This document shows positions 25,037-33,444 of a stretch of DNA of 54,453 bases, in pieces. The first letter of the stretch is position 1; each line of letters starts with the position of its first letter. Origin of the DNA: Agaribacterium haliotis. GTDB taxonomy: Bacteria; Pseudomonadota; Gammaproteobacteria; Pseudomonadales; Cellvibrionaceae. The notes below the pieces were generated by a model. That model was not told the origin of the DNA, made no database searches, and saw only the letters and a program-made list of their open reading frames with translations. The stretch is taken from the NCBI RefSeq assembly GCF_002312815.1, contig NZ_NKQJ01000018.1, positions 1 to 54,453 on the forward strand. Reading direction: 5' to 3'. The position numbers and the translations under genes were made by a program.

Positions 25037-26092
25037 ATGAATGACACATTAAAAAACCTCGGCTTTGTACCTTTTTTTGCACAACAGTTGCATGAGCTCA
25101 GTGTCATGCAAAGCCGGCTGGGGCGTGTTATTTCCGTGCAGAGATCCGTAATAGCGGTAACATGCGCCGACCAACATAGAAAGGTTGAGCTAAGCGTCAA
25201 GTTGCAGCAGGCAGAGCCCATCGATCGCCCCACCGTTGGTGACTGGGTCATTTTGGATGAGGCCCTAAGCCGGGTTGAGCGGGTGCTCGAGAGAAAGAGC
25301 CTGTTTAAACGTATAGGCTCGGGAAACACCACTCAGTTTCAGCTTATCGCTGCAAATATCGATGTGGTATTTATCGTCACCTCGTGTAACGAAGAGTTTA
25401 ATGAGTCCCGCCTTGAACGCTACCTGGCTTTGTGCAGCGAAGCCGGAGCCATGCCCGTTATTGTCCTTAGCAAGACTGATCTCGCAGGCGATATAAGCAA
25501 TTATATTCAGCGAGCTCGCAGCGTTCAGGCCGGGGTCGCCGTGGAACAGATAAACGCGCTTGATGCACGCACACTAGACGATGTAAAAGGCTGGATAGAT
25601 AACAGTGCAACCATTGCACTGCTAGGCTCGTCTGGCGTTGGTAAATCGACGCTACTCAATGCGTTAGCAGAGCATAGCCTGGCTGCAACCGGAGGCATTA
25701 GAGAGCACGACAAAAAAGGCCGGCATACAACCACACATAGAGAACTCTATAGGCTTGCATCAGGTGGGCTTATTATTGATGTACCCGGGATGCGAGAATT
25801 GCGAGTTGCCGACGTAGGTCAGGCCTTGAGCCATGTATTTGAAGATATCGAAGGCTTATCTAGTCATTGCCAATTTTCCGATTGCAAGCATATAAACGAG
25901 CCGGGATGTGCTGTGCTGGCAGCAATTGAAGATGGGAAAATAGATAGGCGAAGATTAAATAGTTTTCACAAACTCTTGCGCGAAAATGAATTTGCAAACG
26001 CAAGTCTGGCCGAAAAACGCGCAAAAGACCGAAGCTTTGGCAAGTTAATAAAAGGCGTAAAACTACATAAACAAAAAACTGGCCGGCAATGA
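25037..26092 (+). CDS. rsgA: Ribosome small-subunit GTPase RsgA
   Basis: A 351-residue circularly permuted GTPase that aids late 30S maturation. An N-terminal OB fold (GRVISVQRSVIAVTC) is followed by permuted G motifs: G4 VLSKTD, G1 GSSGVGKSTLLNAL, G2 region GRHTTTHREL, G3 DVPGMRE, and the C-terminal zinc knuckle with C...CQFSDCKH...GC. Start ATG 25037 with GGAA upstream; the open frame from 24866 is not supported. It resembles the YjeQ branch often found as a second or stand-alone RsgA. Confidence 0.9.
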   Translation: MNDTLKNLGFVPFFAQQLHELSVMQSRLGRVISVQRSVIAVTCADQHRKVELSVKLQQAEPIDRPTVGDWVILDEALSRVERVLERKSLFKRIGSGNTTQFQLIAANIDVVFIVTSCNEEFNESRLERYLALCSEAGAMPVIVLSKTDLAGDISNYIQRARSVQAGVAVEQINALDARTLDDVKGWIDNSATIALLGSSGVGKSTLLNALAEHSLAATGGIREHDKKGRHTTTHRELYRLASGGLIIDVPGMRELRVADVGQALSHVFEDIEGLSSHCQFSDCKHINEPGCAVLAAIEDGKIDRRRLNSFHKLLRENEFANASLAEKRAKDRSFGKLIKGVKLHKQKTGRQ

Positions 26093-26130
26093 TACGCTAA
26101 ACAAGCTAACGAAAGACTTAGCAAGAAGGG

Positions 26131-26305
26131 ACTCATGCCGCTCTACGTGATGTTTGCCGCTTATTTGGAGCAAGTAAATAAAGTGCGAGAAACGGTTTTG
26201 CGCACCAGCCCCGAACGGGGGGGGAGCACAAGGATGTGCCGAACAAACTACGCCCCAAACGCCTTAATAGCAGAATGAGGATCGCGGCAGGGGCATTTAA
26301 TAAGG
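26131..26305. mobile_element. Decayed copy of the 263-bp MITE (right half)
   Basis: CGCTTATTTGGAGCAA (near 26158), CCCCAAACGCCTTAATAGCA (26252-26271), GAATGAGG and GGCATTTAATAAG follow the order of the right half of the intact MITE copies, with ~75 extra bases inserted after GGAGCAA. The left half and a usable right tip are missing. The 3' end reaches almost to the IS256 target site. Confidence 0.65.
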
Positions 26306-26327
26306 GAAGTTTAATAAGTGATTATGG

Positions 26328-27637
26328 GAGACTGTAGATAAAACTGTGTAACTGCCTATCATACTAGCCGTAACGGCTAAGGATAGGCAGCAATGAACAA
26401 GCAAGAACTAGAAGCCCTCGCTCGCGAGGCAGCTAAATCCATTAAGTCAGAAAGTGACCTGGCCGATTTTCGGCAGATGCTCATGAAGGTCACGGTCGAG
26501 ACTGCTTTGAATGCGGAGCTGGATGATCATCTCGGCTACGACAAGCACGACAAATCCAATTCCAATAGTAACTCCCGAAACGGTCACAGCAGCAAGAAGC
26601 TAAAGACTGAGGACGGCGAGGTGCTGCTGGAGACCCCGCGCGACCGCGACGGTAGCTTTGAGCCTCAGCTCGTTAAGAAACATCAAACACGTTTCCAGTC
26701 GATGGATGACAAGATCCTGAGCTTGTACGCCAAGGGTATGACAACGCGCGAGATCGTCACCACCTTCAAGGAAATGTACGGTGCGGAAGTATTGCCTACG
26801 CTCATCTCCAAAGTAACTGATGCGGTGCTTGAGCAGGTTGTTGAGTGGCAGAGCCGACCTCTTGATGCCGTTTACCCTATTGTTTACCTAGACTGTATCG
26901 TCGTTAAAATCAGGCAGGACAAGCAAGTCATTAACAAATCTATCTATCTGGCGCTTGGCGTAAACATGGAAGGCCAGAAGGAGTTGATGGGCTTATGGAT
27001 CGCTGAGAACGAAGGCGCTAAGTTCTGGCTTAGTGTTTTAACCGAGCTTCAAAATCGCGGAGTGAACGACATACTGATTGCTTGTGTCGATGGCCTTAAA
27101 GGCTTCCCTGATGCAATCAATACGGTGTTCCCGCAAACCCGCATTCAACTGTGTATCGTGCACATGGTTCGCAACTCAGTGCGCTACTTTCCGTGGAAAG
27201 ACTACAAGGCTGTCGCATCCGACCTTAAGCTTATATATCAATCAGTAACCGAGGATGAGGCTCTGCTGGCGCTAGAGAAGCTGGAAGATAAGTGGAGCGA
27301 AAAGTATCCGCAAATCAGTCGGTCCTGGCGTACGCACTGGCACAACCTCAATACGCTGTTCGATTATCCTGTCGACATCAGGAAGGCTATCTACACAACC
27401 AACGCGATCGAATCGCTCAACAGCGTAATACGCAGCGCCATCAAAAAGCGTAAGCTCTTCCCTACGGACGACTCTGCTAAAAAGGTAGTGTACTTGGCGA
27501 TCATGGATGCATCGAAAAAATGGTCGATGCCGATTAGAAATTGGAAGGCGGCCTTGAATCGGTTTATGATCGAGTTCGAAGACCGCTTGGTCGATTATAT
27601 TTAACCCTGGCAGTTACACAGAATTATTTACAGGGTC
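26328..27637 (+). mobile_element. IS256-family insertion sequence, intact
   Basis: A 1310-bp element with 29-bp imperfect terminal inverted repeats (CTGTGTAACTGCC common to both, five mismatches in all) and one transposase gene. A perfect 8-bp direct repeat, GATTATGG, flanks it at 26320-26327 and 27638-27645, the duplication length of the IS256 family. The intact ends and target repeat suggest a recent insertion. Confidence 0.93.
26393..27604 (+). CDS. IS256-family transposase
   Basis: A 403-residue DDE transposase of the Mutator/IS256 type. Signatures: VYPIVYLDCIVVKIRQD (first catalytic Asp), ILIACVDGLKGFPDAI (second Asp), RIQLCIVHMVRNSVRYFPWK (family C-[IV]-H box), AIYTTNAIESLNSVIR (catalytic Glu), RNWKAALNRFMIEF. 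The full length and all motifs indicate a working enzyme. It fills most of the IS at 26328-27637. Confidence 0.95.
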   Translation: MNKQELEALAREAAKSIKSESDLADFRQMLMKVTVETALNAELDDHLGYDKHDKSNSNSNSRNGHSSKKLKTEDGEVLLETPRDRDGSFEPQLVKKHQTRFQSMDDKILSLYAKGMTTREIVTTFKEMYGAEVLPTLISKVTDAVLEQVVEWQSRPLDAVYPIVYLDCIVVKIRQDKQVINKSIYLALGVNMEGQKELMGLWIAENEGAKFWLSVLTELQNRGVNDILIACVDGLKGFPDAINTVFPQTRIQLCIVHMVRNSVRYFPWKDYKAVASDLKLIYQSVTEDEALLALEKLEDKWSEKYPQISRSWRTHWHNLNTLFDYPVDIRKAIYTTNAIESLNSVIRSAIKKRKLFPTDDSAKKVVYLAIMDASKKWSMPIRNWKAALNRFMIEFEDRLVDYI

Positions 27638-27845
27638 GATTATGGCCTCTAGCTACATTCAACACTGGCCCCTTATATACCCGCTTTTCGTCAGACCAAA
27701 TCAAATCACCAGGGTAGTCGGGTACGGGAACTTTTGGATCCGCATCTTCATACAAAGCCTTTCCCCATGATTGATACATCACATACAAAAATGGGGCGTC
27801 GTATATAGAGATAAACCTTATACACGCGCCCCACACTGCATTCAT
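27638..27845 (-). pseudogene. Short unknown gene interrupted near its end by the IS
   Basis: A reading frame of 69 codons from ATG 27845 (SIYDAPFLYVMYQSWGKALY, VPVPDYPGDLIWSDEKRVYK) runs into the IS256 element. Joining the flanks at the single target copy restores a frame that adds HLLNFPY and a stop, giving 76 residues. I do not recognise the product. There is no strong ribosome binding site, so it may be a fragment of a larger ancestral gene. Confidence 0.4.
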
Positions 27846-27947
27846 TTTTGAAAAGAAATTGAGATCAATTCACCCTACAAGAAACAGCAAGATTTTCGTA
27901 TTTTAAATGCATAGCCACTCAACCTTTAGCTGAGCGGCTAAAACTAT

Positions 27948-30470
27948 TTAGAACGAAAATGACTCTGGTTTAGCTTTGTCTTGCTCGGCAGGCTCCTCTG
28001 AACCCATCTCAGCATCATCGCTGCCTTGTTCGGCACTTTCTTCTTCAGCAATTGCAGCAAGTGTCGCTTCAAGCTCAGCAATTTTTTCAGCTTTTTGCTC
28101 TTCAGTTAACTCTTCGCTCTGCTGAATACGCTCGATCATCGCAGTAAGCTTCTCTTTCATTGCTTCACGATAGTGATCTGCAGCGTTCTCACCAGCTTCA
28201 GGCCAATCAGCCATATCGCCTTCTAGCTCGCGCTTTTCTTCCGCACATTCGCGCAAAGATTCAAAGCGCTCTTGCATTTCTTTTTCAAGCTCTGGATCGC
28301 GACCGAAGTTTTTGTGACTTTCTAACCATTGATCAAGCATGGCTTCAAGCTCATCGGTATTTGCCAGTAACTGCTCGATATGCGCAGCGCCTTCTTCGTC
28401 GCCAAGTTCTTGCAGGTATTCAAGTACTTTCTGCAAGCGCTCAATAACCGCCTCTTTGTCAAACTCACCGTCGAACTCTGGACGCTCACCTTCGAACTCT
28501 GGACGCTCGCCTTCGAACTCTGGACGCTCGCCTTCGAACTCTGGACGCTCGCCTTCGAACTCTGAACGCTCGCCTTCGAACTCTGAACGCTCGCCTTCGA
28601 ACTCTGGACGCTCGCCTTCGAACTCTGAACGCTCGCCTTCGAACTCTGGACGCTCGCCTTCGAACTCTGGACGCTCGCCTTGATCGAATTCTGGGAATTC
28701 AAATTCAGGCATTTCATTGACATCTTTTTGCAGCTCTTCGATACGAGCTTTCATAGCTTCAATATCAGCTTCGTCCATCACATGAGCGTGATCGATAACA
28801 CGATCTTCGAGCTCTTTTACGCTGTTTTCAAACTCGACAAACTCTTCACCGACATACTCAAACTGTATGCCTTCAGCATCAATTAGCTGGTCCTGAAGAA
28901 CCTTGACCATGTCTTCGGTTTGATCAGTCAAACCATCAAGTTGCTCAAGCTTATCTTCTGGAGCCATTTCTGGACGAGGCATAAACTCAAAGTCAGGCGT
29001 TGCGTTCATTGCCGTGACAAACTTAGCCTGAAGAACACCTTCTTCATTGTAAATACCGGCAATAAATAACTCGTCGCCGTCACTACCCAAAGTAAGCTCA
29101 TCAAGTTTTGCAGACGCTGTGATATGAGTCTTTTCACTCAATGCAACCACAACACCATCAACGGTAATGAGCTGCTGACCGGAAACACTTTCAATTTTAG
29201 TATGCAAGCTGGCTTTGCGAGCTTTAGCTTCTTTAATTAAAGTCAGCTCGTTTGCGGTCATACCATCTTGACGCTCTTTATACGCATCAAGCATCACGCG
29301 ATCGCCAACATCGATATCCTCAAGGTCAAAGATACGCTCTTGCTGAAACTCATCATTAAATCGAGTTCCATCATCGATAACAAACTCCTTGCCATCGATG
29401 ATCACACGACCATTGTCCACGTCTACTTTTTCTACACGCCCCATCATGCGGGTTGTTGAGGGGCGCTCAAATTTAACCGAGTCAACATCAATATCGCCGC
29501 CTTGATCAACTGAGCCTTTAATAACAGCCAGTTTGCCTTCTTGTAGCTCAGCGTAGCTGCCATTTTCAAAGTCTTCTAAGTCTAAGCCTTCGAGACTGAA
29601 ACCATCAATTGTAAATCGGCCCTGTTCAACCTCAATTTTTCCAGTAAGCTCAACACGCTTTTCTTGATACTCTTTCGCGAAATCACGCTGCTCTGGAATA
29701 ACAAAAACTTTGTCTGCATCGAGGCTTGTTTCGCCAAGCTTGCCGACAACAAATACTTCAAGACCTGCCTCAAGCATATCTGCATGAATCAGATCAGCAT
29801 CAAGGAAATCAACTACCTGACCATCAATAATCAGCGTACTCGCTGCTGTATCAATGCTTTCAATTACACCAGAAAGGCGATCTTTCATTTCGCGCTCTTG
29901 GAAAGTATCGATGCGGGTAGCCACAATGCTACCGTCTTCATTGCTGCGCCCGCTGATGCGCACCTGCACACCTTCAGCTAATGGCGCAAGCGTGACTTCA
30001 TCAATGCTCTTACCGTATTTAGTATCCGCTGTTAACAAGACTTCGGTACCCATAACAGTCAGGGTTTGAGCGCCTACATTAATTGCTTCAATTTCTCCGG
30101 CAAGCTTACTGTAAAAACGAATATGCTTGGCTTTAGCTTCGCCTTGACCATCCTCTTCGGCGTCTACCTCAACCAACATACCGCGATCTAAATCTTCTTT
30201 AACTGCAGGCTCACCATCAATAGTTATTTGTGCATGGTCACTATTGTAACGTTTGCCGTTAACCACAACTTCACCGCTGGCTTCGTTTTCACCAAGTGCC
30301 GTTACAGCAGTCGCTTTTTGCTTAACAGCAGAACTGGTGTTACCCGTTGGGTTTATTTGACCACCGTAGGCAGCCGCACTATTCGCATCGCCCTCTGAAC
30401 CGCTTCCGCACGCGGCAAGTACAGCAGAAATTGCTGAAGCTAAAACTAACTTTTTACTAATTTTTTTCAT
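27948..30470 (-). CDS. Large acidic DUF5666-type lipoprotein with tandem repeats
   Basis: An 840-residue lipoprotein: signal with lipobox LAAC (Cys ~21). Residues ~60-480 hold four or five small beta-barrel repeats of the DUF5666 kind (GEIEAINVGAQTLTVMGTEV, GVIESIDTAASTLIIDGQVV, GRVEKVDVDNGRVIIDGKEF). Then comes a helical acidic region, ten 7-residue repeats GER[PS]EFE at ~597-667, and a Glu/Lys coiled-coil C-terminus. The location is probably the outer membrane or periplasm. AGGAG precedes the ATG, and a perfect 11-bp hairpin lies just upstream. Function unknown. The gene stands alone. Confidence 0.8.
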   Translation of the reverse strand: MKKISKKLVLASAISAVLAACGSGSEGDANSAAAYGGQINPTGNTSSAVKQKATAVTALGENEASGEVVVNGKRYNSDHAQITIDGEPAVKEDLDRGMLVEVDAEEDGQGEAKAKHIRFYSKLAGEIEAINVGAQTLTVMGTEVLLTADTKYGKSIDEVTLAPLAEGVQVRISGRSNEDGSIVATRIDTFQEREMKDRLSGVIESIDTAASTLIIDGQVVDFLDADLIHADMLEAGLEVFVVGKLGETSLDADKVFVIPEQRDFAKEYQEKRVELTGKIEVEQGRFTIDGFSLEGLDLEDFENGSYAELQEGKLAVIKGSVDQGGDIDVDSVKFERPSTTRMMGRVEKVDVDNGRVIIDGKEFVIDDGTRFNDEFQQERIFDLEDIDVGDRVMLDAYKERQDGMTANELTLIKEAKARKASLHTKIESVSGQQLITVDGVVVALSEKTHITASAKLDELTLGSDGDELFIAGIYNEEGVLQAKFVTAMNATPDFEFMPRPEMAPEDKLEQLDGLTDQTEDMVKVLQDQLIDAEGIQFEYVGEEFVEFENSVKELEDRVIDHAHVMDEADIEAMKARIEELQKDVNEMPEFEFPEFDQGERPEFEGERPEFEGERSEFEGERPEFEGERSEFEGERSEFEGERPEFEGERPEFEGERPEFEGERPEFDGEFDKEAVIERLQKVLEYLQELGDEEGAAHIEQLLANTDELEAMLDQWLESHKNFGRDPELEKEMQERFESLRECAEEKRELEGDMADWPEAGENAADHYREAMKEKLTAMIERIQQSEELTEEQKAEKIAELEATLAAIAEEESAEQGSDDAEMGSEEPAEQDKAKPESFSF
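28471..28680 (-). repeat. Ten in-phase 21-bp repeats in the lipoprotein gene
   Basis: Exactly ten 21-bp units (210 bp), nearly identical in DNA; differences are mainly a G/A change that toggles Pro and Ser in GER[PS]EFE. Such near-perfect repeats expand and contract by slippage without breaking the frame. Confidence 0.9.
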
Positions 30471-30490
30471 GGGTATTTCACTCCTGACGC

Positions 30491-30517
30491 ATCAAAAACT
30501 TACCTCAAGTTTTTGAT
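30491..30517. promoter_or_regulatory. Perfect inverted repeat in the lipoprotein gene leader
   Basis: ATCAAAAACTT and AAGTTTTTGAT, 11 bp each with a 5-bp loop, end 21 bp before the lipoprotein ATG and directly upstream of its ribosome binding site. It may be an operator or an mRNA hairpin affecting initiation. Confidence 0.5.
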
Positions 30518-31185
30518 ATTTTTCCAACTAGTGTTGATGTTTTTTCTTACCACTTTTCACGGTTTTTAGTTTTATTAAGCGGTGACATGTGGCTCGCAAG
30601 TAAGTCCACCTACTGCAAAGCTCGGATGGAAAAACTACACGGCTAAAAATATTTAAAAAGCGACTTCGGACGAGATGCAGCGCTAATAAAAAAAACTGAG
30701 ACAACGAGCTCGCAGTCATTGTGACCAAAAGCACGAAAAACAGACAAAGCTCGCTAAGGCAAGTAACGACAAAATAGAAAAATCAACGGCATTTGCATGG
30801 AGCAATCAAAACCGACTTAGATACCCACACACAAAACAACATACTTTAGAAGCAAAAACACAACATAAAACCAATAAAATATAATCAAGCCCAATAAAAA
30901 ACACTCAAACTTAAGAAGCGGTAAGCATTTACTGACTTGAATGATTTCAATTCCAGATGGATCAAATACAAAGCATAGTGTTGCACTAAAATTTTTTTGC
31001 GCAGCGTTCTTGCGGGTTTACTCGCTCATCATCAAGCTCACACAGATGAGACTCGGCATTTTTAATAACTTCCAACATCGCTAAACTTGCCCAGCGGTGC
31101 AGGACGTTTTTTTAAACAACTTGTTAAGCTTCATCAGCGGCACCAGCAGTTGCCGCTTGTAGTGTTTTTTCAAAAAGGATGTAGT
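30518..31185. other. Long AT-rich intergenic region with no gene seen
   Basis: About 670 bp between the divergent lipoprotein and carbonic anhydrase genes. The minus-strand frame 30528-30734 has no ribosome binding site. It should hold both promoters, but I find no clear boxes. The ribosome binding site AAAAGGA of the carbonic anhydrase gene is at its right end. Confidence 0.5.
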
Positions 31186-32058
31186 ATGAAATATAAGCTT
31201 CTAAGCTTAGCTGCGATCGCAGCTTTGTCATTGCCCAGCGCTCTTTCCCTGGCAGCCGCAAAGAGCGAGCTCCACAGCCAAACAATCAGTGATAGCCTTA
31301 TCGCCAAACAGCGTAAAAATCTTGCCGCAAACACTGCGGGCCAAGGTTTTGGCCCTCAGTCGCCGCGAAATATCGACAACAGTGCCGGCGCTAACCCGGT
31401 AGTGTTTGCCGAGGCGCCCGCCTATAGCCAGATGAACTTGTGCAATATTCATATGCACAAAAACGCCGAACACGCCGGCGGTGAATTTAGCCGTTATGCA
31501 GGCAATGGCGATGGCCACGGTTATCAAAGCGGTTACAAATACGCAGGGCAGTTAAGCCCTTCTGAGAGCAAGGCCTGGGCTAAGCCAGTTTGCCAAGGCG
31601 AACACGGCGGCCTGGAAGTTGGCGACACTATTGAAGTGCACTACGTGCACTCCAGCGCGCAAATCCAACCCGGGCCAACGCTCGCGTCGTGCTTAAACGA
31701 TGCCATCAACAACCCGCAACTGCGGGTTGAAGCTCAAGTGTTTGTACTGGTCAACGATAGTAATGCGCTCGACTTTGTTGATTTAACCAAAGTGAAAAAG
31801 ATGGAGGGCCTCTACCAGGCGCCAAATATATTAAATAATACCGGCCAGCCCGTTAACTACCTCGGCTCCACCACCGGGCCGGGTTATAACGAGCACGGCT
31901 CCCCTTTTCAGGTCAGCTGGAGTGTGCACCCCAAAGTCGCCAAAGTGACTATTGAGAGTGTCGGCCGCTGGTGTGAAAAAAACCAGTTTAATGAAGACCA
32001 CGCCCACGGCGTGCGCAACCTGGTTACAAACCCCGAGCTACTTGCCAAAATCAAGTAA
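31186..32058 (+). CDS. Delta-class carbonic anhydrase, secreted
   Basis: A 290-residue protein with a cleavable signal (LAAIAALSLPSALSLAAA). The mature part has the delta-CA signature region: GPQSPRNID near residue 54, NLCNIHMHKNAEHAGGEFSR (likely zinc ligands among the His residues), AGNGDGHGYQSGYKY, and four Cys that could pair. The enzyme class interconverts CO2 and bicarbonate in the periplasm; delta enzymes were first described in diatoms but bacterial relatives exist. AAGGA lies before the ATG; the upstream frame from 31087 is discounted. The gene stands alone. Confidence 0.8.
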   Translation: MKYKLLSLAAIAALSLPSALSLAAAKSELHSQTISDSLIAKQRKNLAANTAGQGFGPQSPRNIDNSAGANPVVFAEAPAYSQMNLCNIHMHKNAEHAGGEFSRYAGNGDGHGYQSGYKYAGQLSPSESKAWAKPVCQGEHGGLEVGDTIEVHYVHSSAQIQPGPTLASCLNDAINNPQLRVEAQVFVLVNDSNALDFVDLTKVKKMEGLYQAPNILNNTGQPVNYLGSTTGPGYNEHGSPFQVSWSVHPKVAKVTIESVGRWCEKNQFNEDHAHGVRNLVTNPELLAKIK

Positions 32059-32291
32059 TTTAAACAAGCTTCAGCGGTAGAAACAGCAAAAAGAGCTTAA
32101 GCCCCTGCATTTGCGCTAAGGGCTGTTCACACGCCGGCTCTACCGCTTAAGTTTATCGGCCAACACAAACAACGCTGCTAGAGCGAAAAAGCGAGACGCG
32201 GGGCCTTATAGCTCGCAACGCAAAATACTTTAAAGTTAAGGCGCTAGTAAAACAGTGCGCCTCTGTATGGACACAAAACAAGGAAGCAGCG

Positions 32292-32454
32292 ATGAACCGA
32301 GTGTTATTGGTAAAAAGCCACCTTATCTTGGCGAGCTTTTTTTCCCGTGTTATTAATGTTCTTTATTACAGGTAGCCTCTACACTTGGGGCCTAAAAGGA
32401 ACGTCGAAAACTAGCACTTATACCATTGAGCTCAAACAAACAATAAACGCATAA
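32292..32454 (+). pseudogene. Frameshifted remnant of a PepSY-type membrane protein
   Basis: The first frame opens MNRVLLVKSHLILASFF with AAGGAAG before the ATG, then continues only in the +1 frame as PVLLMFFITGSLYTWGLKGT to a stop at 32454. The switch occurs at a run of seven T; six would keep it open. Membrane helix plus LYTWGLKG is like the start of PepSY-associated proteins, but the rest is missing after ~50 residues. Confidence 0.55.
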
Positions 32455-32512
32455 CGAGCTACAGCGTCGCTGCAGGGCTAGTGTGTTTTACCTTATTGGT
32501 TCTGGTAAGCTA

Positions 32513-32527
32513 GGGCCTGCTAACACA
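32513..32527 (+). repeat. Solitary MITE end
   Basis: TA followed by GGGCCTGCTAACACA matches the outer tip of the 263-bp element with one change (T to C). No partner end is found nearby, so it is a leftover or chance match. Confidence 0.4.
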
Positions 32528-32576
32528 ATAAAACAAGCAAACCGAAATGAACTCGCCACCTAACGGCACAAGGTAG

Positions 32577-33416
32577 ATGACAATGCCGAGCTCCTCTAAT
32601 ACAGCTAAGCACGCAAAAAAAATGCCCCAAATAGGCTACGGCACCTGGAATCGAGACGAACAACAAGCCTACCAAGGCGTGCTCGACGCGCTTGAGCTCG
32701 GCTACCGCCATATTGATACCGCCCAGGCCTATGCCAACGAAAATGCCGTCGGCAAAGCGATACAAGACAGCGCAATTCAACGCGGCGATATTTTTATCAC
32801 CACCAAGGTCGACCCGGTTAACTACGGCCCCGGCGAAGTTGCTCCGAGCGTTGAACGCTCTTTACAAGAGCTCGGCTGCGACCGAGTCGACCTGCTGCTT
32901 TTACACTTCCCATCACTGTACGACAAATACCCACTACAAGATTATTTTGCTCAATTACTGCAAGTGAAACAACAGGGGCTGTGCGATGCAATCGGCGTTT
33001 CAAATTTCACCAAAGCCTATCTCGACGCCTGCCTGCCTCTGCTCGGTGATGAGCAAATTACCTGCAATCAAGTTGAGCTGCACGCATATATGCAAAATAA
33101 TGCCATTGTTGAACACTGCAAAAAACTGGGTATTGTCATCACCGCCTATTCACCGCTGGCCCGCGGCGCCCTGCTCGACGACCCGCTTTTAAATGATATT
33201 GCCTCACGGCACCAAGCCAGTGCCAGTCAGGTCGCGTTAGCATTTTTAATGAATCAGGGTTATGCGGTTATTCCATCATCAGCATCAAAGATGCGTATTC
33301 AAGAAAACCTCGATGCCGGTAAACTGCAGCTGAGTGCCGAGGAGATAAAACAAATAAAAACGCTGGACAGAGGCATGCGCCTAGTCGATGAAGATTGGTG
33401 CCCACGCTGGGATTAA
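32577..33416 (+). CDS. Aldo/keto reductase (DkgB-like)
   Basis: A 279-residue (beta/alpha)8 oxidoreductase using NADPH. The catalytic tetrad is visible: Asp and Tyr in YRHIDTAQAYANENAVG, Lys in FITTKVD, His in LLLLHFP. The GVSNFTKAYLD, YSPLARGALLDDP and VIPSSASKMRIQENL stretches complete the family pattern, the last binding the cofactor phosphate. It reduces small aldehydes or ketones such as methylglyoxal or 2,5-diketo-gluconate; which one is not known. The ATG has AAGG just upstream. Alone on its strand. Confidence 0.9.
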   Translation: MTMPSSSNTAKHAKKMPQIGYGTWNRDEQQAYQGVLDALELGYRHIDTAQAYANENAVGKAIQDSAIQRGDIFITTKVDPVNYGPGEVAPSVERSLQELGCDRVDLLLLHFPSLYDKYPLQDYFAQLLQVKQQGLCDAIGVSNFTKAYLDACLPLLGDEQITCNQVELHAYMQNNAIVEHCKKLGIVITAYSPLARGALLDDPLLNDIASRHQASASQVALAFLMNQGYAVIPSSASKMRIQENLDAGKLQLSAEEIKQIKTLDRGMRLVDEDWCPRWD

Positions 33417-33444
33417 CGATTCCAGAGCCTATTGAAGAGTCAGC

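Noticed and set aside
28471-28680. Regularly spaced repeat that might suggest a CRISPR array
   Set aside because: The units are contiguous 21-bp repeats with no unique spacers and stay in the coding frame.
28339-28683. Antisense repeat frames across the lipoprotein gene (repeating SNSGRSP or SSKASVQ peptides)
   Set aside because: They are out-of-frame readings of the 21-bp repeats in the lipoprotein gene, whose own frame has a signal peptide and ribosome binding site.
30528-30734. Minus-strand 68-codon frame
   Set aside because: It lies in the lipoprotein promoter region with no ribosome binding site or domain.
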